Part shown: positions 20,147 to 31,805 of the stretch, one piece after another
How positions within the stretch are numbered: position 1 is the first letter of the stretch
Layout: each line of letters starts with the position of its first letter
NCBI GenBank assembly: GCA_034675265.1
Contig: JAUCDK010000004.1
Location: 1 to 50,801, forward strand
DNA: 50,801 nucleotides
DNA from: UBA7396 sp034675265
GTDB taxonomy: Bacteria > Patescibacteriota > Gracilibacteria > BD1-5 > UBA6164
Direction: 5' to 3'
The notes under the pieces: model-generated
Told to the model about the DNA's origin: nothing
The model's database searches: none
The model's input: the letters and a program-made list of their open reading frames with translations, nothing else
Translations under genes and position numbers: made by a program

Positions 20147-22366
20147 TTGTTCTATTTTTGGTTGTTCAACCTGAATTGTAGGAGTAGGAGTTTCTACTTT
20201 TGGAGGAAGTGGATCAAACTTTCTTTTCAGTCCAATTCTTCCCTTTTCTTTATTTACTTCAATCACTTCGAATTCTACTTCTTCTCATTCTTTCACAATA
20301 TCAGTAACATTTACTACTCTTGTTGCGGCAAGTTTTGAGATATGAATCATTCCTGATTTTCCTCTAAATTCTACTATTGCTCAAGTTCCATCAATTATTT
20401 TTGCTACTTTTCAAGTACCTTTATATCAAACTTCTGGTTCCCAAACCATTGCTTTTATTTCTTCTACTGCTTTATTTCCTCAAATTTGATCTTTTGCAGT
20501 AATAGTAGTATTTCCATCTTCTGCAATTGAGATTTTTACTCAGTATTCTTTTTCCATTCTTTGCACATTTTCACCTCATTTTCCAATTACTTCTCTAATT
20601 TTTTCTACTGGTACAAATACATTCATAATTAATGGTGCATATGGAGAAAGATTTGCTGCAACTGTTGGTTGAACTTTTAACATTTCATCAAGAATATGAT
20701 TTAAAGAAACTCTTGCTTGAGAAAATGCATTTTCAAATACTTCCATACTTAACCCTTTAATCTTTACATCAAGTTGCATTGCTGTAATTCCTGTTGGAGT
20801 CATAGCAACTTTAAAGTCCATATCTCCTAGAAAATCTTCTTGTGCTTGAATATCTGAAAGGATTTTATATTTTCCACTTGATTCATCATAAACCATTCAC
20901 ATAGCGATTCATGCTACTGGTGCTGAAATTGGTACTCATGCTTGCATAAGTGAAAGTGTTGATCAACATACTGAGGCCATTGAACTTGAACCATTACAAG
21001 TCATAGTTTCTGAAACAACTCTGATCATATATGGAAATGCTGTTTCACTTGGTAAAACTGCTTCTAAAGCTTTTTCTGCTAATTTTCCATGCCCAACTTC
21101 TCTTCTTCCAACTCATCTCAGCATTCTTACTTCCCCAACTGAAAATGGAGGAAAATTATAGTGATGAATATATCTTCTTGTTGTTTCTTCATACATATCA
21201 TCAATGATTTGAATATCTTCTGGTCCTCAAAGTGTTGTAATTGAAAGCGCTTGAGTCATACCTCTTTGGAAAAGAGCTGAACCATGTACTCTTGGTAACA
21301 ATCCTGTTTCACATTTAATAGTTCTTACTTCATCTAATTTTCTTAAATCAAGTCTTTTTTCTCATTGTAAAACATTTTTTCTCATTACTTGTTTTACTCT
21401 TTTATACACAAGTTCTGCAATAGTTGCAGAGTCAACTCCTAATTCCTCAGCATTTTCTTCAGTAATTCATAAAAATTCTGTTGTTTCAGTTTCTAATTTT
21501 TCAAGCTCAGTTCCAAAATCTTTTTTTCCAAGTCAATAAAGAGATTCTAATTTTTCATCAGTTAAAAATTCTGATACTTTTTCAAATAATGTTTCATCTG
21601 GAAGATTATAAAAACTTTTTATTTCTGAAGATCAAAATTGATTTTTATATGCTTCTATAAAATCATTTTGTGCATTTGAAAATTCTTTAATAATTTCAAA
21701 TGCAAACTTTAATCCTGCCATCATTTCTTGTTGAGAAACTTCTTTTCCTTGAGATTCTACCATAGTAATAGCATCTTGTGTTCCTGCAACTAAAAGATTT
21801 AATTTTGCATTATTTTCTTCTTCAAAAGTCGGGTCAAAAATAAATGCACCTTCATTTGTTTGAATAATTCTTACTCCAGAAACTGGCCCTTCAAATGGAG
21901 CTCCAGTCATTAAAAGTGCCAAACTTGCTCATGCAATTCCATAAAATCCTACATCACTCTCACCTGTCGCAGATAAAGCTGTTACAATAATTTGAGTATC
22001 ATTAATAAATCCTTTTGGAAACATTGGTCTAATTGGTCTATCAATGAGTCTTGAAGTTAAAACTGATGCTTCAGATGGTTTTCCTTCTCTTTTCATGAAT
22101 CTATTTCATCCAATTTTTCCAGTAGCATAAAATTTTTCTTGGTAATCTACTACTAAAGGGAAAAAATCAGCTTTTTCATTCACTCAAGATTCTTTAATTC
22201 CTGCCGTAATAAAAAGCACATTTCCAGCTTCATCACTTAATGTTACACTTCCATTTGCAAGAAGCCCCATTTTTCCAGTTTCAAATGTAATATTTTTCCC
22301 TCAAATAGAATATGTTTTTTTGAGTGGAGTAATATTTACAGCATTTTTATCTGATAATCCTATCAT
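20144..22366 (-). CDS. pnp: Polyribonucleotide nucleotidyltransferase (PNPase)
   Basis: The 740-aa 3'-5' phosphorolytic exoribonuclease has the expected domains. The first RNase PH domain has GKMGLLANGSVTLSDEAGNVLF; the segment SRLIDRPIRPMFPKGF follows, then a helical domain. The second RNase PH domain contains GRREVGHGKLAEKAL and SNGSSSMASVC-like wording with TGA glycines, then DFLGDMDFKVAM with active-site acids. A KH domain (VIGKGGENVQRM-like) and an S1 domain (VEFEVIEVNKEKGRIGLK) close the protein. It acts in mRNA decay and RNA quality control. It has its own promoter about 120 bases upstream, shared head to head with the transglycosylase gene. Confidence 0.93.
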
Positions 22367-22491
22367 AAAAAAAAATTATAAAATAAATATGATATTGTGG
22401 AAAAAAGACTAAAGACAAAAGATTAAGGATATTGTTTACAAATATCTTCAATATTTTATCTTTCCTCTTTTTCCTGAAAAATATCCGCATA

Positions 22492-22519
22492 ATTATACTT
22501 TTTTTTGATTTTTTGCAAA
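22492..22519 (-). promoter_or_regulatory. Promoter of pnp
   Basis: On the minus strand TTTGCA (22514-22519) and TATAAT (22492-22497) are 16 bp apart. The -35 lies in the palindrome TTTTGCAAAA that also forms the -35 of the divergent gene. Confidence 0.65.
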
Positions 22520-22541
22520 ATTTAATTTTTTATGCTAAAAT
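22513..22541 (+). promoter_or_regulatory. Promoter of the lytic transglycosylase gene
   Basis: TTGCAA at 22513-22518 and TAAAAT at 22536-22541 are 17 bp apart. The -35 overlaps that of pnp on the other strand, so the two polymerases should compete. Confidence 0.55.
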
Positions 22542-22569
22542 AAACAAAAATAATACTAAAAAATAAAAA

Positions 22570-23682
22570 ATGAACGAAATTTGAAACACATCAAACAACA
22601 TTGAAACAAAAGCTGAAAATTTGTCTTCTGTTGAAATAAAAGAATGCAAAAAAGAAACCATTCAATTATTAATAGAATTTGAACTTGGAAGACTTAATGA
22701 TGAGCTTTGACACGAAATAAAACCTTGAGAAAATATTTGGAGGGTTATTTATAATCATGCTATAGAACATGGAAAAACTCCTATTGCATCAAATAGACTT
22801 GAAGATATGAGAATATCTCCAGGAGATAAAATATATTTTTCAAAAGATTATGTCTATATAAAATTTTTAAAAGGATGACATAAAATCATTCCTTTTGAAG
22901 ATAATAATTGCATCTGAACTTCACAACCAGTAAAAGTATCAAAATCACAAGAAATTCTAAAACCAAGACCTGAACCTATTTTACAAGACAAACCGAAAGA
23001 AAAACAAAAAATTCCTGAAAATATTTCTTTTCAAACTATATTTGATAAAGATTCTCCTATTTTATGAGATCAAATTGCCTATAAAAATGAAGTGGAAACA
23101 AGAAAATTGTATGGGAAAAATATCACTACATTAATAAATACTTTCTGTAAATGAAGTATCATTGATGAAAGTTTTTTATATGGAGTAATCGCTAGAGAAT
23201 CAAGATTTGATAAAAATGCACGTTCTCATACTTGAGTAAGAGGATTAGGACAAATTACTATGGATACTGCTGAATCTATTGTCGCACTTAATACTGCTAA
23301 AGTAAAAAATGATCCTAAAAATGCTGCATTACACATCACTGATTCGTTAAAAAATAAAAATGGTGAACTTATAAGATCAAAAGTTCTTCATCCTTTAAAT
23401 CAGCTCAAACTTACTATTAGTTATTTATTACATTTAGAAAGTTTATTTCAAGATATTGGAGATAATAACTTTAAAACAGAACTCATCATTACTTCATATA
23501 ATCTTTGACCAGGAAAAACTCAAAATATTTTAGGAAAATATAAACATGTAAAAGATTGGAGTTGATTAAAACTTGCTTTAAAAGAAGAAGCTAGAAAAGG
23601 AAAAATTAGTAAATGAAAATTTAAAGAAATCACTGAATATGTTCCTGCTGTTATGGAAAATATAAAAATTGCCTCATTATAA
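22570..23682 (+). CDS. Lytic transglycosylase (SLT family) with LysM-like segment
   Basis: The 370-aa protein has a C-terminal SLT domain with catalytic Glu in YGVIARESRFDKNARS, followed by GVRGLGQITMDTAESI and SYNLGPGKT, the three usual SLT motifs. Residues of about 55-105 (PGENIWRVIYNHAIE, then RISPGDKIYF) resemble a LysM or LysM-like wall-binding module. A Pro/Lys-rich linker connects the two. The family cleaves the MurNAc-GlcNAc bond of peptidoglycan, forming anhydroMurNAc. No N-terminal signal peptide or transmembrane segment is visible (MNEIGNTSNNIETKAEN), which is odd for an enzyme that must reach peptidoglycan. It is monocistronic and shares the lexA terminator. Confidence 0.82.
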
Positions 23683-23690
23683 TAAAATAA

Positions 23691-23719
23691 AAAAAATAGC
23701 TTAAACTTCAGCTATTTTT
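23691..23719. terminator. Shared terminator of the transglycosylase gene and lexA
   Basis: An 11-bp stem (AAAAAATAGCT with AGCTATTTTTT) around an 8-nt loop; it overlaps the lexA stop codon. Confidence 0.75.
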
Positions 23720-24348
23720 TCAAAATTAAATACATCAACGGCTTTTCCATTTACCATTACTTCTTCTTCAGAAGAAAGTACAATTGGTTTATGGTATTCA
23801 TCTCTTGATTTTGGAATAAGATAGAGATTTTTTCCTTCTGTTTTTGGAATTTTTAATGTTGCTGCATTATCTACAACAAATAAAAATGCATCTTTCGTAT
23901 TAATTACTTTTTCTCTTTTATCAATAAGAACATAACTTCCATTTTCAATAGTTTTTCCATTGATTTTATAGTTATTCATAGAAGTTCCTTCTACTTTTAC
24001 TAAGAAATAATCTTTTGATTCACCTTTTACAACATTTTTAGAAAGTGGTAAAGTTCCATATTCATATTGTTCCGCATATGCAAGAGGTCTTCCAGCATTT
24101 GCAATACCTAAAATAGGAATATGAAGCATAGTTTGAAATCCAATTCCATTTCCAAGTCTAATACTTCTAAACCCATGTCATCTAGTAATAAATCCTTTTT
24201 TTTCTAAAGCTTCTAAATATTGTACTACTCATCTTTTTGATTTTTGGTGAGTAAGGTTTTGTAATTCTTCAATAGTAGGAGATTTTCCATATCTTCCTAT
24301 GAAGTCTGTAATAATGTCCAAGACATTTTGTTGTTTATCTGTAAGCAT
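23701..24348 (-). CDS. lexA: LexA-type SOS repressor with S24 self-cleavage domain
   Basis: The 215-aa protein has an N-terminal winged helix (LTDKQQNVLDIITDFI; then SPTIEELQNLT and VVQYLEALEKKGFI), as in LexA. The C-terminal peptidase has an Ala85-Gly86 cleavage site (GIANAGRPLAY). The nucleophile Ser123 is in VEGTSMNN and the general base Lys166 in AATLKIPK. Intact Ser, Lys and Ala-Gly suggest RecA-stimulated autocleavage. Other phage-type S24 repressors are possible, but the length and order fit LexA. Its own promoter overlaps an inverted repeat, suggesting autoregulation. Confidence 0.85.
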
Positions 24349-24370
24349 AACTTTATAATTAGAATATAAT

Positions 24371-24387
24371 GTATACTTATTATATAC
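24371..24387. promoter_or_regulatory. Candidate LexA operator overlapping the lexA -10 box
   Basis: An inverted repeat GTATA-N7-TATAC spans the -10 region and start point of the lexA promoter. Binding here would block transcription of lexA itself. Confidence 0.45.
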
Positions 24388-24406
24388 TTGATATTCTTAT
24401 TGTCAA
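24379..24406 (-). promoter_or_regulatory. Promoter of lexA
   Basis: On the minus strand a perfect TTGACA (24401-24406) and TATAAT (24379-24384) are 16 bp apart. The start is near 24372, leaving a leader of about 25 bases. Confidence 0.75.
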
Positions 24407-24458
24407 ATAAAAATTATAAAAAATATAGTTTTTATAATATATACCTATAAGAAAAAAG

Positions 24459-24487
24459 AAAAAATCACATAATTGTGATTTTTTTAA
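24459..24487 (-). terminator. Terminator of the restriction-modification operon
   Basis: AAAAAATCACA pairs with TGTGATTTTTT around TAAT. It lies about 70 bp past the stop of the last (48-aa) gene of the hsd operon. Confidence 0.7.
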
Positions 24488-24559
24488 TTATAATATGGAG
24501 GCACTGAAAGCAGAGACTATGGAACTTTGAGGGAGTTGTTGGATGGGTTTGAAATGTAA

Positions 24560-24706
24560 CTATTTTTCATCTTCCTCAACAATAATTTTTACAAAGTTTA
24601 ACAATGAAGTTGCCATATCTAATGCATCTTTATCTGATAAATCTTTTCAATATTTATCTTTATAAATTTTTTTAAATTCGTCTAAATGTTCTTGTGATAT
24701 TTGCAT
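24560..24706 (-). CDS. Small 48-aa protein at the end of the hsd operon
   Basis: The ORF begins MQISQEHLDEFKKIYKDKYG and ends in VEEDEK; it looks fully helical and strongly charged. One TGA (Gly) is read. It starts 11 bp after the hsdR stop on the same strand. From memory, short proteins of this kind (QEHLDEFKKIYK..YGK-LSD..AL) recur beside CPR restriction and other accessory genes, but the function is unknown. A helper of HsdR or a regulator is only a guess. Confidence 0.6.
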
Positions 24707-24717
24707 ACTTCTTATAA

Positions 24718-27700
24718 TTAAAGATTACTATACTTTTTAAAATTTTCAGCTTGTTCAAAAATTTCTTTAAATACTTCATCTTTTGTAACTGGTGGATAAT
24801 CATTTTCAGCAAGAATCAAAATTAAATCAACTTTTAATTCAGCTTTTATATCATCTTTTTGATCCCAATCAGTATATTTTGTTTTATCATCAACTACATT
24901 TTTTATAGCTTTTGAAAGAGCTATTAGTTTATCTTCTGGATAATTAAATCAATGTTTTTTTGCTATATCTTTTAATATGTCATAAAATGCCTTTTCTTCA
25001 AAATTTATTCATAAATCTTTAAATGAATTCATATCTTTTTTCAGCTCATGAAATAGATTAGCAAACTGATGTGCAACATCATCTAAAACTTCTCAAGCAA
25101 ACACTAGATCTTCTTTTCTTTCATTATAAGAGTCAACTATTTTTTGAAGTCTTTTTGAAAAATCTATTCATTTAACTTTATTTGTTTTTTTGTATTCCTG
25201 AATTGCTTTAGATAAAAGTTGTTGTAATAATTTTATCTTTGTATTTGGAAGTTTTATTTTATCAATTTTTGCAAGATATTCATCACTAAAAATATCAAGT
25301 TTTGCTTCTGATTCTTCTCATAACTTAAAAATTTCTTCTATTCATTCACTTATAATAGCCTCCTGTATCATTTCTCTTACTTTTTGGTTCATTTGACTTA
25401 CATCAGGAGCTTCTCACTTTGTAAGTTTATGAAGTATAGATTTTATAGCAAAATAGAAATGTATTTGATCTCTTTCAGTATCATTTATTTCTTCATTTGA
25501 ACAAGATAAATTAAAGGCTGAACGAAGTTTTTTAACAAGTCACATAAATCTTTTTTCTATAGTTTCAGTAATTTGTACAAATTCAACAGCTTTGTTTAAA
25601 TTATTAAGTTTTTCTAAAGGAGTTCATGAAAAATATTTACTTGAATCAAAATTTACAAATAATTTATTTAGTAAATCTAATTGGTCTTTTACTACTGTTA
25701 CAGCTTTTCAAATATCTTCAAAATCACTTCCATCAACATCTGAATATTTTTTTAAAGCAAGATTCATATTGCTTTTTATTCAAATATAATCAACTACAAG
25801 TCAACTTTCTTTTCATTCATATACTCTATTTACCCTTGAAATAGTTTGAATAAGTGAATGTTGTTGTAATGGTTTAAAAATATAAATAGTATCCAAAAAA
25901 GGAACATCAAAACCAGTAAGCCACATATCAACTACTATTGCAATTTTGAAGTTTGATTTTTTATTTTTAAATTGTCTATCATATTCTTTTATATTTTCTT
26001 TTGGTCAAATATCATCATATAATTCCTTATTATCATCTTTTCATCTTGTCATTATAAGCTTTATTTTTTCAATTGGTTTGATTTCTTTTCTCTCTTTTTC
26101 TGATAATGCTACTCAATCATCACATTCTCTTATTTCTCACCATTCTGGACGAAGAGAAAGAACTTCTCTATAAAAGCTATGTGCAATTGGTCTACTAGGA
26201 CAAACAAACATAACTTTTCATAAAACTGTAGCTCATTCTTCTATTCTTTTTTCGTAATGTTCTATAAAATCTGAAGCAAGAGTTTTTATCACTTGTGGGT
26301 CTCATAAAATAGCTTCCATATTTGTAGTTGCTCTTTTACTTTCTTCTATTTGATATTCATTTGCTCAATTATCTTCACATTTCTTATAATAATCTTCTAT
26401 TTGTCTCAATTTTGTATTATCAAGTAATACTTTTGCAGCTCTTCATTCATAAACTATACGAACAGTAATTTGGTCTTCAACCGATTCTTTCATAGTATAC
26501 ATATCAATAACTGGACCAAAAACTTCTAAAGTTGCATCAATTGGAGTACCAGTAAATCAAACATAAGTTGCATTTGGTAAACTATCATGAAGATATTTTG
26601 CAAATCAGTATGAATGTGTCACTCATTTGTCACTAATTTTTAGTTTTTTATCAAGATTTACTTGTGAGCGATGAGCTTCATCAGAGATACAAATAATATT
26701 ATCTCTTTCACTCAGTAAATCTGTACTTTCAGTAAATTTATGAATAGTTGTCAAAAATACTCATCAACTATTTCTTCATTTTAAATAATTCTTTAAATCT
26801 TCTCTTGATTCTACACTTATAATATTATCATCTCATATATAATCTTTTGATTCTCAAAATTGAGTTGATAATTGATCATCTAAATCAACTCTATCAGTAA
26901 TAATAACTATTGTAGGACTTGATAAACTTTTACTTTTCATAAGTAAACGAGTTAAAAAAAGCATAGTATAACTTTTTCCACATCAAGTAGCACCAAAATA
27001 TGTTCATCATTTACCATTTCAATCTGGTTTTTTATTTATTAAAATATTTTCAAAAAGTTTTTTAGTAGCATAAAACTGAGGATAACGACAAACAATTTTT
27101 ACATCATTCTTTGACTGATCTGGAAAATAAATAAAATCTTTTATCACTTCTAGTAAACGAGTTTTATCAAAAAGTCATTCAATCATAGTAAAAAGAGAAT
27201 CTATTCCATCTGAAGGTTTACTATTTATATCAGTTTTTCTCCAAGCATAGAAAAAATCATACGGAGCAAAAAGTGATCACATTTTATTATTTACTCCATC
27301 ACTTATGACACAAAAAGCATTGTATTTAAAAAGTTCTGGAATATCTCTTTTGTAACGAACTGTTAGTTGAGTATAAGCATCACGAATAGTTGCATTTTCT
27401 TTTACAGAGCTTTTGAATTCAAATACTACTAAAGGAATTCAGTTGATATAAACAATTCAATCTGGAATTCTTTTTTCAAATCACATGATTTCCATTTGAT
27501 TTACAAACTTGAAAGTATTTTTTTCAATATTTTCAAAATCAATAAGTTCTATAAATAAATCTTTTTTTGTTCTATCTTCTCTTTTGAATATAAATCAATC
27601 AGAAATAAGCTTGATAATTGCTTTATTACTGTCATACAAACTTGATGATGGAAAAAGTTCAAGTTTACGAATAATACTTTTTATTTCATTTAAAGTAATA

Positions 27701-27861
27701 TCATCCTTAGAATACTTTGCTAATAAATAGTTTTGTAAATCTTCACGAATTAAAACATCACTTATTTCTTTGTGAATATGTGATCCGTTCATATGAGGAT
27801 ACCCCTCTTTTTCTAATAATTCTATTATTGCTGTTTCTAAAGAACTTTCTGTAAACTTCAT
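24718..27861 (-). CDS. hsdR: Type I restriction enzyme R subunit (HsdR)
   Basis: The 1047-aa subunit translocates and cleaves DNA that lacks the cognate methylation. The N-terminal nuclease has the type I PD-(D/E)xK layout, IPDGIVYINGIPLVVFEFKS. The SF2 motor has Walker A GATGCGKS (with a TGA glycine), ITDRVDLDDQL, motif II ISDEAHRS, motif III YVGFTGTPID, and motifs V-VI DMWLTGFDVPFLDT and QTISRVNRVY. A helical C-terminal region completes the subunit, and the length is typical. It is followed by the 48-aa ORF and preceded after 15 bp by a PD-(D/E)xK gene. Intact motifs suggest it is active. Confidence 0.93.
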
Positions 27862-27876
27862 AAGAGAGTATTTTAA

Positions 27877-28671
27877 TTAAATAAAGCTTTTCATTACTAA
27901 TCATTCTATCCAATCAATTGGATTTAATTCATCTTTAAGTAATGTTTTTATATCTTCTCAAGTAATTGCTACTATTATTCTTTCAGATGATCCATCTCTC
28001 AGTAAATTTGATTCAACAACTTTTGTAAATCAATTCATAGCTATAACAAATCAAATTTTTGCAAAATTTGCATGTCAAACAAGTTTTCATCTCAAAGTAT
28101 TAATAACTTCAGTATTTGTATTTTTAGACCAATTTTTTGCTTCTCAAAGTATTACTGGAGTTTTTAGATTTAACCAAAATGGTTTATTTATATTGTTTTT
28201 TATAACTAAGTCTATTTGTTCATCTTCTGCTTGTTTTATTTCTGTAACTTCAAATCCATCAATTGCATTAAATAATTTTTTCAAAAATTCTTCAAATTGT
28301 TTTCATTTTGCTTGTGATTCTGAACTCTCAACTTTTGATTTCGTTTTGATTATTGCATCAAATTCATTTAATAATTTTGAATAATCAAATTTATTAGTAA
28401 TAAGAAATTGTAGCAAATTTAACTCTTTTAACAATTTCTCCAGTTTTGCTTTTTCTAAATCATCTTTTTTTGATTGACTATAAAATTTTTCAAAGATGAT
28501 TTTATAAAACTCTTCTTCGTATTTGTTTGCTTGTTCCCAAAAAAAGTTTAGTTTTTCTATATTATAGCCATAGATTTTTTCTACATACTCAAAAAACTCC
28601 AGTCTTGAGATTTTATCAAATTTTTCTGGATGATTTCATAAAAGATATGATGTGATTTGGTTTATATCCAT
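27877..28671 (-). CDS. PD-(D/E)xK (Mrr-like) restriction endonuclease-fold protein
   Basis: The 264-aa protein has a helical N-terminal half. A C-terminal nuclease fold starts near residue 125 (GKQFEEFLKKLFNAIDGFEV). The catalytic core is visible: Asp at about 152 in DEQIDLVI and Glu-x-Lys at about 175 in VILGEAKNW. Mrr-type enzymes and many accessory defence nucleases share this motif. It is encoded between the OLD-type gene and hsdR on the same strand (15 bp to hsdR), so it is part of the same defence operon. The target (for example modified DNA) cannot be told. Confidence 0.75.
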
Positions 28672-28745
28672 AAGTATTTTTTTGAAAATAAATTATTTTG
28701 TTTATTTTAGCATATTTTAGATAGATTTACAAGGATTATTATTTA

Positions 28746-30566
28746 TTAAATAGTTTCTCTTATTTTATCTATCTCTAAAAAATTAATTAATTTCTCTGGG
28801 AATAAATCTTGTTTTTTATAATCAAAACTACTATCTGTAATATGATTATGAATTTTCACACTACTTTTATCATTAAAATCATATCAAATAACTTTTTCTA
28901 ATTTTGGAGTATTAAAATGGTAATTATTTTCTCATGCAGAATTTATCAAATTTTTGTTTGTTGTAATCATTGCTTTTATTGTTTTTTCAGTTCTTTCTTC
29001 ATTTTTAGTATTTTTTTCAGATTTTATATTTGACCAAATTGTATCAGATTTTAAAGAATCAAAATCTAAATTTATTTTATCTTTAAAATCAGTTTCAAAA
29101 TCCCAATCATTTATTATAAAATAATCTAATCAAAACCATTTACATAATTCTATTAAATAAATTGCTGTAGCTTTTCAATGATGTGGAATTATAGAAATAT
29201 TATGAAAATTTAAATATGTCTCTGCAAATCTTTTTTTATCAACTATATCAGTTCTATGTTGAATTTTTTCTTCAATTATTTTTTCAATACAATACTTATA
29301 AACCAATATATCATTTGGTCATTCAACAAGTAAAACTTTTTTACTAAACAGAATTCTATTAAGATTTGGCTCAATAGTTTTTATAAACTCATTATACTTA
29401 TCCATTGTTACAATTTCTTCATCTTCTGTTATTGCTTGTATTTCTGGATTAAATTCACTAACTTTATTATATTTTTTTACTGTTTGAAAACATTTTTCTC
29501 AATTATCATCATATTCTTCAAGTTCCAATCTTATAAGTCACTTTGTATCAAAAATATCTATCATTTTATCAGAATGAGTTGTATAAATAACTTGATGTCA
29601 TTTTTTTGTTAAACTACATAAAACCATCTTATAAAAATATTCTTGATGATTTTCATGTAAAAAACTTTCTGGTTCTTCAAATAAAAATAAACATTTATCA
29701 TCATTTTCTTCTGCAATTGCTTGAATAACAGCCATAACAAACATTGAAATATACCCATCTCAAAAATGATCAATAGGAACAAGATTTGTTTTACTTCCAT
29801 TTAGTCAAATTTTAAACATCATTTGTAAAAATATATCTTCATAATTTGGAAGTCAAAAATCAATTTCAATATTATTATCTCTTAAATTTTGATTATAATT
29901 ACTTTTAATTTTTTCAATAAATTCTAAAAGTTTAGATTTTCATTTTTTAGCTTCATTTTCTTCTGTTTCATTTCATTCTAAAACATATTTTGAAGCTTCA
30001 TTTACAGCATTTGAAAAGTCTTGTTTTCTTGCCTTCATTACATTATCTTCAGTAACAAGCTTTTGAATATGTTTACCTAAAAAAGATTTTAAACTTCACC
30101 AATTTGATTTTTTAGTAGAAATTTCTTCCTTAATATTATGAAAATTTATATAAAAAATTGTAATATTCTTTTTTAAATCCCATTTACTCATTCAAGTTGA
30201 ATCAGTATCTATTTTTAGAATACTAGTTAATGAATCATCTAATATAATTTTAGAAGTAATAGTACTATTAGCTGGAAAAGTTATACTAGGATTTGAAATA
30301 TTAGGCTTATATTCTATGTATTCTAATTCAAAATAGGGGCTGTTATTCCATTTTAAATTATGAAAATCTTTTAATTCGAAGGTATCTTCCCTGATAGCTT
30401 CATAAAATCAATATCTTATTGCATTCATTAAATTAGTTTTTCATGAATTATTGTATCAGATTATAGCAATAGGTTTATCATACTTTTTAGGAAACTCAAA
30501 AACTTGTTCTTCTCAAAAAGAACGATAATTCTTTACTGTAATTGATTTAAGTTTTAATTCATTCAT
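28746..30566 (-). CDS. OLD-family ATPase/TOPRIM nuclease
   Basis: The 606-aa protein has an ABC-type AAA ATPase part with Walker A GYNNSGKTN near residue 36 (Gly by TGA). The signature-side segment is HFGDGYISMF, Walker B is LFLFEEPESFLH and the switch region is YTTHSDKM. A TOPRIM domain follows (about 410-580) with LLVEGPND (metal Glu), a conserved PHHGK and an NDWDFETD acidic motif. This is the overcoming-lysogenisation-defect (OLD) architecture, which also underlies GajA of Gabija and phage P2 Old. No UvrD-like GajB partner is present, so it is not a classical Gabija pair. It sits between hsdS (27 bp) and the PD-(D/E)xK gene (74 bp). Confidence 0.82.
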
Positions 30567-30593
30567 TAGTATTAAATTTAAAAACTAAATTCT

Positions 30594-31805
30594 CTAACTC
30601 TCACTTGCCATTTTAGATAAAATCAAATCTTTCATTTCTACTAAATATTTATTTTCTTTAGAAATAAAAAATAAATTATCAAAAATAGAATTTGCAACTT
30701 CATTAAATTCTTTTAAAATTTTCTCTTCATAACATATAAACATAAAATCTAACATTTTTCAAGCATGTTTAATAGTAGTTTCAGATCATGAACTGGTATC
30801 AATAATACTATAAAAATAATCTGATTGTAGAAAACATAAAATAAAAATATTTGAAATATATTCATAAATTCACTCAATTTTTCTAATTCATGAAGAATAT
30901 CATCATTCAGATCAAAAAAATATCTTTCATATAGTTCAGTCAAGACTTATTAAAATATCTTTTTCTTTGAAAAATCTATTTTTTAATAAATGTTTATCAA
31001 CGAATACTTTTGCATTTCATCAATAAGTAGAAATATCTTGAACACGATAAAATTGAACATAATTATTATTTAATTTTATTTCAGAATAACTTTCTGATCA
31101 TGGTTCAGTTCATTGAACAAAGTTCATAATTTTTTTTACATTTTCCACTTTCCACCCCTTCGGCACATCTTTCTCCAACTCACTACAAAACTCCATTTCT
31201 CCACCACTTGATTTATAAGGCTTTCAGTTTTCATCTGGAAACTCAAAATCCACAAACCACTCTTTATAAATACTTTTTGCCGTTTCTTCAAGTTTTTCTA
31301 TCAAACCATTATTCAAACTTATTCTATTTTTGATAGCATTGTATTCATCAACTATTTCTTGCTGTTTTGTAATATCTGGAACTGGTAATTCCATATTTAT
31401 AAAAGCATCCCAATGAAGACCTTGACGAACATCAGTATCAGTATAAAACCAAGCATTTCTATCAAATTCTTTACGACTAAACCACATCATCAAATATTCT
31501 GGTAATAATTCCTTTTCGTCAATTACTTCAAAAACATCATAAGCAGGAGAAACAATAAAATCTTCATCATTTTTTGATAAAGCAACTGGCAATCTCATAT
31601 CTCTTCAAACATGCATTCTATTACAAGCAAATTGTCACTTTGAAACTATTTTATAAACTGATAAATCCGTTCAAACTATATTTGCAACAGAAGGCATAAA
31701 AAATTTATCAATATTTATTCATAAAAGATTTGATATTTTTAAATCTCTATTACGATTATTGACTTGACGGATATATTTTCACAATTTCTTATAATTTGAT
31801 CTCAT
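30594..31805 (-). CDS. hsdS: Type I restriction enzyme specificity subunit (HsdS)
   Basis: The 403-aa subunit has two target-recognition domains and two conserved regions. The first TRD ends in LPVPDITKQQEIVDEYNAI, a clear HsdS conserved segment, followed by NNGLIEKLEETAKSIYKEWFVDFEFP. The second half has VQFYRVQDIS, LISLDGTIGKI and GIRKIEG, the usual pattern of a second TRD. It determines the DNA sequence recognised by the HsdM2S methylase and HsdR. Its ATG lies inside the 3' end of hsdM, with a 17-bp overlap. The last part is AT-rich and less conserved, but the frame is intact. Confidence 0.88.

Noticed and set aside
28746..30566. Gabija system
   Set aside because: The OLD-type protein resembles GajA, but no UvrD-like GajB gene is adjacent; the neighbours are hsdS and a PD-(D/E)xK gene.
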